From: Seriola aureovittata
Taxonomy: Eukaryota > Chordata > Actinopteri > Carangiformes > Carangidae
Assembly: GCF_021018895.1 (NCBI RefSeq)
Contig: NC_079386.1
Location: forward strand, 682,001 to 746,000
DNA length: 64,000 nucleotides
Direction: 5' to 3'
In this document: positions 55,420-64,000 of the stretch, piece after piece
How positions within the stretch are numbered: position 1 is the first letter of the stretch
Layout: each line of letters begins with the position of its first letter
Notes under the pieces: model-generated
What the model saw: the letters and a program-made list of their open reading frames with translations, nothing else
What the model was told of the DNA's origin: nothing
Database searches by the model: none
Translations under genes and position numbers: made by a program

Positions 55420-58105
55420 GTAAGGCTTTTTAACAGCACACCATGTTTGACAGAATCGTGTATTTTCTGAGTTTCACTGTCGGAAGTTAGATACATTTTC
55501 GCTATCCTGACTTGATGTCTCCTTTCCGACTCGTGGAACCATAATAAATCCCAATCGTTAAGTTTCATGGGGTTATTTATTCCACCATTTGGCTAATTTC
55601 TTTCAGGCTGAGTATTTCCCATGTAGTGATACTACAGAAAATATCACCAGCTATTTTCTTACACTGAGTTGCAATAGATTCTGTTGCATAAATGTGCTAA
55701 TCTTAATAAAATATAGTTTTACATGCCATGTGTTAAACCACATATTGCACCAGCTGCTGCACATATTAATTATGTTTATAGTAGTAGTATTTGAGGGGTG
55801 ACCTAACAGGTTATCTAATGTTATGTCAGTATTGTATGCCACATTTTTAGGTGTTTTTAAGTTATTTTGCTTTATATGTTAAATGTTAAACCCTATCAGG
55901 TCAAATTCTGAGCAGTGTTAACTTAATGTTTAGAGTCAGAGTCATTTTCAGAGTTCTTCAGTTTCAGAGAGTCCGTTCTGGGAGCAAAGAAATGGCGGAT
56001 TTGTCCTCCAACTTTAAGTTTTTGTCCTTGGCCGGGGTAATGTATTGTAAAGACCTTTGCATAATGTTTGGTCAGGATAAATCCAGAGCAGAGTAAGTGT
56101 GCTTCCAAGGTCCGAGTGCAGAAGGACTGGCAAGATGATCCAATGAAAGAATGAGTCACATGAGTGGAAGAACAACCGACCAGCCAGGTGAGACTACATG
56201 TAATTCATTTTTAAGGGTAGGCAAGTTGTAGTTACGGTTAAGCTTAGAGTAAGTCCCAACGAAATGAACGTAAGTCACTGTACTATCCTCTGAAGCCATG
56301 GAGACACAGCTGTGTTTATTGGTGTGTGTTATGTGCTGTTGTACTATGCTATTGCACTTTCAATTTCTACATCAGTAACTAATTCCTTTTTCTCCTTCCA
56401 TTACAGGGAAGAAGACTCCAGCTCAGGAAGAGGATCACAGAAAGAAGTATCCAGTCCAGGGAGAAGAATACAGTTCAGGAACAGTAAAGTCAGTCTTGGA
56501 CATTTTATTGCTTTAAATTCCTCAGTTTGTAGTTCAAATTTCATTAACGCATTTTTATACCTTTCCACTTTTAACTGAACATTTACTCACTTCCACTGCT
56601 TGGAACTTACTGTTTCGTTTGTAAAAATTGATTGAAAATATACTCGACAGTTTTCTACACCTAATCAATGTTACTAGGAGACATTTGACTCTTTTATATT
56701 TGCCTCTAGAAGGAAAGTCAAATTAACTAAAACCAAGATATTATGTCAATCACTTTTGAAACTCTAAATATGCTTGAAAGTGACTAAATAATTCCAGGCC
56801 ATGCAGTTCACATTGTCAGGGTAACTTGAACAAAGAGGAAGGATTCCTATGTTGAGGAAAGTAGTTTTGTTTACAAATAAATGTTTACAAAATGAAAAAC
56901 GCAAAATAAGATCTGTTTAGTGCCTATGTATTATCAAATGTAAAACGTTTAAAGTTCAATGAAGTGATACAAAAAATGATTTTTTTTCGACAAAAACAGT
57001 GTCTTCATTTTACAGTATGTAATTATTTCATCAATTTATAGTATTAAAATGAATGCAAAAATGCTTGTTACAGTAGTCTAATATTTACCATGATAAACCA
57101 TACATCACCCTATTACTGTGAAGACAGTTACAGTACTGTAATTATTACTGAAATAAAGATTACAGTATTTTCTAGGTACTGTGGTTAAATTTACACAAAG
57201 CAGACAGTGTTCTTCACACACGCTCATACACCGATGGTACATTGGGGCAGTTTGGGGTTCAGTATCTTGCTCAAGGACATTTCGATATTTCGACAGTCCA
57301 CTAACGCTGTACCTGCATTTTACCGGCATGATTTCTGTCCATTTGTCCCCTTAGAGGAAGGGGTCACTGCAAATCAATAATAAGTTGTTCTGACTGATCA
57401 TCAACATTTTCTATAGTGATGGGAGCGGTCCACAGGACATGATTTGTCACTGATGTTTTGATGAATATGAAACTAATGTGAATCCCAACTGAACACCCAC
57501 GGGAGACGTTAGAGTGACCACCATGAGGGAATGTCTGTCTGAAGAACGGTTCTTCCTCCAGTAGAGTTCAGAGACCTGGAGCAGTGAAGCTGTTCTGGCA
57601 GCTCATGATTGAACTCTTTATGCTGGGTTTTCCTTTCATTTGTCACCTGTCTGTACTTTTTTCTGAAAGGTGAGGGCATGAATCCTTTTAATAGAGCACA
57701 AATACATGCAGTCTATTTCTTTTCCTTACATTACTGAACTGTCAAAGCCTTTTATCTTTTCCAACTTCTGTTCAGTAATGACAAACCACACGGCACTTTG
57801 GTCAAGACTTTGATCTCTCAGCCGGTGATTGTCTTTAGGTTTTTCCGCTCCGATTACTGATCCCACAGCAGCAGCAGCAAGAGGAGGAAGGCGTCCCCAA
57901 GTTAGCGCTTCCTGCCCCGTCCCTCCCCTCCCTCTCTTTCCCTCACTCCTCATCTCGCTCTCTTAGGGGTGGAGTTTGTCACTGAGGAGTGAGGCAGATT
58001 CTGTCAATGAGGTAGTTGCTGTTGAAAGCAGAGGAGAGCAGACAGGTAAGGAAGGAGAGGTAGAAGAAGACGAAGGAGAGGAAGCACCAGATGTCAGCAG
58101 ATCAG
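55362..58105 (+). CDS. Unrecognised multi-exon gene, N-terminal part
   Basis: Three exons join in consistent phase: 55362-55419, 56407-56483 and 57967-58105. The product starts MRPVYRVLQWAKAKQDATA, continues GKKTPAQEEDHRKKYPVQGE and EYSSGT, then GWSLSLRSEADSVNEVV and a strongly acidic stretch. It has no leader or membrane segment and is hydrophilic and probably disordered. The ATG is in good context (accATGa). The last exon ends in a good donor with no stop, so more exons should follow, probably beyond what I could pick out or beyond the window. I do not recognise the family. Splice sites and the open phase are the only evidence. Confidence 0.55.
56407..56483 (+). CDS. Unrecognised gene, second coding exon
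   Basis: The acceptor is tccttccattacag and the donor is aca|gtaaag (weak at the last exon base). 77 nt, entering in phase 1 and leaving in phase 0. Encodes KKTPAQEEDHRKKYPVQGEE and YSSGT. Confidence 0.5.
57190..57330 (+). repeat. Retroposon-like fragment
   Basis: 'ttcacacacgctcatacacc', 'ggggcagtttggggttcagt' and 'atcttgctcaaggacatttc' recall the 3' untranslated region of fish LINEs. Short and degraded. Confidence 0.4.
57967..58105 (+). CDS. Unrecognised gene, third coding exon, two alternative donors
   Basis: An excellent pyrimidine-rich acceptor (57910-57966) precedes GWSLSLRSEADSVNEVVAVE and SRGEQTG. Two near-identical donors, acag|gtaagg after 58045 and tcag|gtaagg after 58105, lie 60 nt apart and are both in phase 1. 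The longer form adds KEGEVEEDEGEEAPDVSRSG. Confidence 0.55.
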
Positions 58106-60740
58106 GTAAGGACATGTCTAAATGTGTGTGTAGATCTCTGCTGGGGAGCGTTCTTGTTCAGGTGCATAATAATAATCACTAACTGATGTCTAAATGTCTC
58201 ACATTGTTTTGTCAGTACTTGGTATTTCATTAACACAGTGCATTGAATGAAATCTGGTTTTTACAACTTACCCAGCCTCATCACTGTTGATTTACAGCTC
58301 ATTTGATTTAAAACTACAAAACATGTAACGCTTCAGCACAAAACAGCACTTTGACCCGTTTACCACACACTCAGCTCTTACTTCTTGCAGTAGTAGTTTA
58401 AGACTGTTGCACAGTTGCTGAACAGCAGCCAAACGTTAGCCGCTCATTCCCCGATGGCTCGTCTTTCTGAAAATTGCTGGCTGCTAAGGACCCTGTCATT
58501 ATTAAGATTAGAAGAAGAAGCTGCTGCTGTGAATGGAACAGGCATGTCACAACTGTGACACACAACACTCCCTCACAGCTGTGTGTTTCGTGTCCATCAC
58601 TAAACTGTGGTTTGGTCAAGGCAAGATGTAAATCAGCCGGGTTATGTGACTTTAATGAGCTTTTATTATTATCTGAAGCTTGTGCTGTGTAGTGGGGGAG
58701 TGGGGTGAACCAGGAAATAGACAGAGAACATATGTTCTGTTATATATCAAATGTTTAATGCTTAATAATGTATAACATTTGACAGATGATTTATGATGTA
58801 TCCAGTGCACTTTTAAATTATAAGGGGACATTAGCAAAGAAATATTTTCCTATGTTTTTATCTGTAGAACTTGGAAGTGGTCCTGCTTCTTATAAACATC
58901 TCTTCCAGCTGGTGCTCTGTCGTCTCCTAAATCTGCTTCAGCTCACAACAAACCATTGAAAGGGCACTCCAGTGACTTAGTATTTCACTTCCATAAAGTT
59001 GGGGGGGACCCACAAGAGACAGATGTTTTTTTAAAGTGACATTTATTCACTGTGTGTGTCAATCCTTTATATAATGCAACTTGAAGGCGTCTTACTGTTT
59101 GGACCTCCCTGCCTTGTCTCCACATCCTCAGTTACTTTACACTTTAGGGCTTTCGCCATTATTTGGTGCTATGGTGACTACTGTTAGCTAATGTTAGCAA
59201 ACTTTAAATGGCCCATACTTGGGCCACATGCTAGTTTTCTTCTGGTCCAGTATAAGCCTGGTTCTATGGCCCGGTTCTGGCCCATATACAGCATGATCGT
59301 CCGATGCTCCTTCCACATCTGGACCAATTCTGGCGCACACACACAGAAAATCTACCAGCTGTCAGTCAACATCAGAGGATAACAGCTGGAATCTGCACAG
59401 ATGTGGGAGTATATGGGCCAGACTTGGGCTGAGGACCCAGGCATGGGCGAGAAGATTGCTGACTTTGTGACTCTTCTTAATTCTGCTATTGTTTTCTGCT
59501 ACTGTTCATCAGAAGTCACACAGGCTCACTTTAGTCTTAGTCTTTCTTCTTGTATTGCATTCACACATCTTTGGGAATCAGCTGTTGCTAGAGGCAACAG
59601 ATCACTATTCTCATTAGCACTATTCAGCTGCAATGGCTCTGCAAGCTAGCTCTCTGAGCAGGCTTATATACGAAACAGCTACTAGACTATAACAGCTTCC
59701 TGTTTTGGTTTCTTGTCAACACTGTCAGTTTGGTACTGATCAAAAACACAAACGTCACCAAAGGTGTATGATTCCATTGAAACGAACTAACTTTGCCCTG
59801 AAATTGTTGTTGTTTTGATCTTCATTCATAAAGTTTGTGTAGTGCCCTTTAAGAGGGTGAATCAGCTGGAGAGAGTGGTACCATATGATCCTACTCTCAT
59901 GTTTTGTTTAGGTTTGGATCAAGGAGTGCATGTCGTACTACCACAGGCTTGTGGGAATGTAAATGTAGTCTGTCATTAGACCTGCCGGCTCTGACACTCA
60001 GCAGATGCTGGGCCTCGTCCTGAATGACATGTTAGTGGAGAAAACTGTTCAGTCCTGACATGTGAGGTTAATTCAGAGTGATTGTGGTTGGTGGTCTTTA
60101 CTTGTCTATGCAGGAGCTAAATCCACAGTATACGTGACTTCCCTGGATGCATCTTGTTGGCGTTATGTTGTAAAGCGACTGTAACATGAAGCTCTGCCAA
60201 AACAGGAAAAGGATCAACTGCAAACAGGGACGAGACCCCCAGAATGCCCCAGGCAGATTAACATTTGGACCTTTCCCAGCACTCCCACCTCCCATCTGCA
60301 GCCTCCCCACTGGGACTCACATCAGTCAAAGGGCTATCCAAATCTTTAACAGGACAGATTACCGAGGCCTTTGTGCTGTTACACTCAGAGTAAATATCGG
60401 TGACATGCAGGCGTTTAGTCTGACACAATGCTGGACGGACTGTTATCTGCTAAGATGTGATCTACTCTCAGCTGTGGCATGCAGCTGGACTTTGTTTTGC
60501 TACATATCTAATTTCTGTCAAAGCTGCAGGGGAGGTAGCATGGACATATGTGCTCATGTGGACTAATAGAGACGATTTTGCATATCACTTTCCCTCGATC
60601 TGACTGTTACAGACCTTTGGCAGTAACTGCTGTTAACATTAGTAACCACACTGACTCATATATACACTGTAATCCTTCATATACTTCAATCAGTACACTT
60701 TACTATTTTCAACTGATTCATTTAGATTACAATTTAAGTT

Positions 60741-61010
60741 TTAAAGGAGCTATTTGTAAGTTTTGCTAATGCTACATAGCTAATATTAGCATTAACTTAC
60801 CAGTCTAGAAGAAAGGTTGTGAACTCAGCATCAAATTTCATTCCTTTACTCACCAGCAGCTGTCTCCTGAAGATGAAGTTGCTCAGAGGATTTATTATTA
60901 CCTCTTGTCTTGTGAACACAACAATGGTCGAAGCAGTTGTAAAGCGTGATAACCATCCATTCTCCTGATAAGAACCCACATTCAGTGGCAGAGAAAACTT
61001 ACAAAGCATC
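60741..61010. repeat. Copy of palindromic repeat family
   Basis: Begins ttaaaggagctatttgtaag and continues 'ttttgctaatgctacatagc'. It ends near 'gcagagaaaacttacaaagc'. The interior 'aactcagcatcaaatttcat' and 'ctcaccagcagctgtctcct' match the other copies. Confidence 0.75.
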
Positions 61011-62241
61011 AAATAAATACGTGTAATGTGAAAGACATTGCTCATAGTGACAAACCCCCAGGTCCATGAAGTGTTTTAATAATAATAATAATAATACTTT
61101 TATTTACTGGCAATGAATCGGTAAGTTTGGAGAGGTGTGCTATGAGGTAGGATTTGAAGGTAGGAAGAGATCAATATTAGAAATGTCTTGTGGGAGTGAT
61201 TTCCAGGAGACGTGGGGCAAAACAAACCCCATGTGGTACACTGAGATCAATTTCAGTGTCTTTCAGCTTGTTGTTTTGGTTTCTAGCCCCCCCAAACCTT
61301 ACTCTTCTGATTCAGTCTCACCGCTCTCATTGACAGGCAGCTGTTTTCAGTTGAAAAGCTCTGATAAATCCTCTACACGTTACCTGCTCAGCACAGTGAG
61401 TGCTTTACTAACACTCTTGCTTAGAAACCACCTCAGTCCTCTCTGCCGGAATTGACGGTGGGGTTGTCGATGTGAATTCACACGGCATGACCATCGGCCA
61501 GTTGTTACTGTCGTACCTGTTTTCATATGTTTACGGACACAAGATTGAACATAACTAGGAAGAAAACAGAAAAGCAGTAGAAGGAAACAAATGATGTTTT
61601 ATATGAAACTATGAAATTCTAAATTAGAAAATGCATCTTCACAAAAACTGGGACAATTTGTGTCCCAAAAGAATATACATTTTCTGGGACAGTTAGCTGA
61701 AAAAAAGGGAAGAATCCCATTAAAACCGGGGCAGGTGGCGACCCTAGCTCAACAGCAAACAGCAGACAGACAAAGTCGGAGACCAGCTGGTGAACATAGT
61801 GAAGCATTTAGCAGCGTTGGAGTTGGTGGAGACCAAAACTGATCTAAAAGGAGACTTAGGTTCACTCAGCCGGACACAGACAAGGCTCAAAATGAATGCT
61901 AATGTCGCTCCTTGTCTGCTGGATGTGGAAATATGCAACTGTTTGCTAACACGTCAGCTCCAGCGACCTTGTGATATGATCATTTGCCGGTGTTGTTGGT
62001 GCTACTTTTTTTAAACTGAGGTGTTTCTAATCATCCTTGCTGTATCTGAATTGTACAGCACTATTCATACTATTATATAGTCTATATTTCACATACCAAA
62101 AGTCATTCAAAGCACACACTATTACTGTCAGGTGAAACCATGATGTATGTAATCCTACAGCTGAGTTTAAAACATGACAATGACATGTTTTAGATTTTTT
62201 CTTAGGATGCACAAAAGCAGTAGATTGCCAGCACTCCTGAT

Positions 62242-62294
62242 GGAGGGGGGGAGGTGGAGGTGGAGTCTGAGGTGGAGGTGGAGGTGGAGGGGGG
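62242..62294. repeat. GGTGGA-type purine tract
   Basis: Irregular tandem of ggtggagg units. The minus strand reads as a proline-rich frame by artefact. Confidence 0.85.
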
Positions 62295-64000
62295 CTTTGA
62301 CTATTTGGAAATCCTGTTTTTACACTCGGCTCCTTGAACATGATCTTTTCCAGCTCTCTAAACACAAGCATTGTTCACGCAGACAAGCTATAACATGTTC
62401 CCCCAATGCCGAAGCTGATTATAAGGCGCTTTTCTGTTCAAGGTGCTTTCTGCGTGAGGTCTGGGGTAGGTGTCCTAGACCGGCGCTGAAGGAATGTGGC
62501 AGTATGACATCTGAAGCCTGTTTTCAAATACAAAACAGTTCCGCCACACACCCTCAGTGGGATCTGGGCCGAGAGAGGATGAAACTTTATTACTCCCTGC
62601 AGAGAAAGGAGTAATTAGTACTATGAGCTTTAATCTCAGATCCAGCTTCAGCAAGGTATGATTGCAAAAATGAGGAAGATTAGGGCTTTGTATTCAGAAA
62701 ATTCAAGGTGCCCTGAGGTTGTTGGTTTTAAAGAATGTTTTAAAGATAGTTTTATAAGAAGTTCGTCCCTGAGTGTTTTTAATAATCACAGTGAGACCAG
62801 TCTTCCTCAGCAGAAAGGCCCACGTTGGGGGGTGAGTCTTTTAAAATGCCAAGGGTCACAGAAGAAATCATGTCGTTAAATCATGACTGTGTTCAGCCTC
62901 AGGGAAACATTTGTTCATAATGAACATATTTCCTGACAAGCTGAGTGCAGAACAAGTCACAAAGTTTAGAGGAGGAACATGTCTGCAGATGGTGAAACGA
63001 TCAAATGATACTGTAAACAATGAAAAAACAACCAGCAGTGTTGGTTTATTCTTGTATATGAGGGTGTGATTATACTTGTGCTTCTTCATAGTAGTCTTGT
63101 CTAATCATACTGTTTCCTGTGATGCTGAGTGTTTCTTAACAGATACAGATATTATGACAGAGAACTAATGATGGCGGTAACTAACTGCATTTTCGGGATG
63201 TTTGCTTATTCGCTTTATTTCTGTGAGTGAAATGAGAAGACTCATATCAACCTCATGCTGGAGTTTTGACATGGTTAGCCTAGCTTAGCATCAATGACTG
63301 GAAGCAGGGGGAAAACTGCTTTGGGGACAGGGAAACATCTCCGGCTGCAGTGAGGCTGAACAGATGTAGCTGGTTTGTAGAGGTTTTGGATTCGATCTCT
63401 GCACCAGCACAACGGCGCCAAGCCTGGCGAATACACTGTCACGAGACGGCACACGCCACACAGGGTCATTGAGCCCGGCTGTTGCAGCACCTAACCATGC
63501 ATGTCTGTTTTTACCCTTTTTTGTTTGTGCATAGATTTAGTAAATGGCAGGCAACATGTTAATCATTGAGCTTTAGAGGTGTTGGTAGGTGTACTGTTTC
63601 CCCCTGCCTTCATATGTTTATGCTAAGCTAGGCTAACCACATCCTGACTCTGTACTCAACACACACACACATAGGAGATTGGCGTCAGTGTCATATATCC
63701 CAGTCTGTGATGTTGCTACATGTGTTAGCTAAGGGGATATATTATTATCACATACTGTATATACTCTACATCCTCTGGATATACGAAGCTTACAACATAT
63801 ATGAATTATCTGTAGTATATTAAAAATATCTATATGATAGATTTTTATGTTGTAAGCATATATGTTAACAATATATATTTAATTTATATATGCAGGTTTA
63901 TCAAAACAACAACATATACAATTCTTTTCTTGTTAATTTCTCATTAATCTTAAACATGTCTTTCTTCACATTCTGGGAAAGTCTCAGACTTTTGGACACA

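Larger units (their letters stand above)
58106..64000. other. Non-coding right end of window
   Basis: No exon could be assigned with confidence. Seen here: a repeat of 'gggccagacttgggctg' type at about 59200-59450; the palindromic-family copy at 60741-61010; (AAT)n at 61077-61096; sequence shared with 52204-52558 at about 61255-61450 and 61780-61970; and a GGTGGA tract at 62242-62294. A repeat shared with 13430-13620 lies at 63540-63680, and an AT-rich inverted repeat (gcttacaacata / tatgttgtaagc) at 63788-63860. If the 55.4-kb gene continues, this would be its intron. Confidence 0.5.

Noticed and set aside
62027..62371. Proline-rich minus frame
   Set aside because: Produced by the GGTGGA simple tract.
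62658..62879. 73-codon plus frame near a gtgagt donor
   Set aside because: The nearest acceptor does not fit the phase of the 55.4-kb gene. No known protein.
1..64000. CRISPR arrays, operons, phage or tRNA/rRNA genes
   Set aside because: The window is vertebrate nuclear DNA; no direct-repeat spacer arrays or tRNA/rRNA-like structures were found by eye.

Overview
The window is a piece of a ray-finned fish (teleost) genome. It is intron-rich and AT-leaning, and full of teleost-type interspersed repeats: hAT-like and TTAA-flanked miniature elements, L2, L1/Tx1 and RTE LINE remnants, and GT and ATT microsatellites. Two genes are recognised with confidence from their exon-by-exon translation, and they sit tail to tail as RAP1GDS1 and TSPAN5 do in other vertebrates.

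Positions 1-29491 (+) carry rap1gds1 (SmgGDS). Fourteen coding exons, from codon 3 to the stop, are visible; the start-codon exon lies upstream, so the window opens inside intron 1. Exons 3-11 all begin and end in phase 1 and mostly match single armadillo repeats. Exon 5 is exactly 49 codons, the size difference between the known 607- and 558-residue SmgGDS isoforms.

Positions 29492-40073 hold the rap1gds1 3' region, intergenic DNA and the presumed tspan5 3' untranslated region. This stretch is rich in repeats.

Positions 40074-48589 (-) carry the complete tspan5 gene: eight coding exons and 268 residues. It encodes a TspanC8 tetraspanin with all eight loop cysteines. Its last intron is 100 bp long and appears to be of the GC-AG type. 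A CpG-rich stretch lies over and upstream of the start codon.

Positions 50596-52962 (-) carry a two-exon gene that reads as a TGF-beta superfamily prodomain with a signal peptide. It stops exactly where the cleavage site and cystine-knot ligand should begin, and no mature domain is visible between it and tspan5. This is the most unusual object in the window. Its intron has been filled by nested transposons.

Positions 55362-58105 (+) carry three phase-consistent exons of an unrecognised, hydrophilic, acidic protein. Two in-frame alternative donors lie 60 nt apart, and the gene probably runs past the visible exons. From 58106 to 64000 only repeats and non-coding DNA are seen.

The two recognised genes are not a pathway: SmgGDS is a cytosolic chaperone and exchange factor for small GTPases, and Tspan5 is a membrane partner of the ADAM10 protease. 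Their adjacency reflects ancient synteny.
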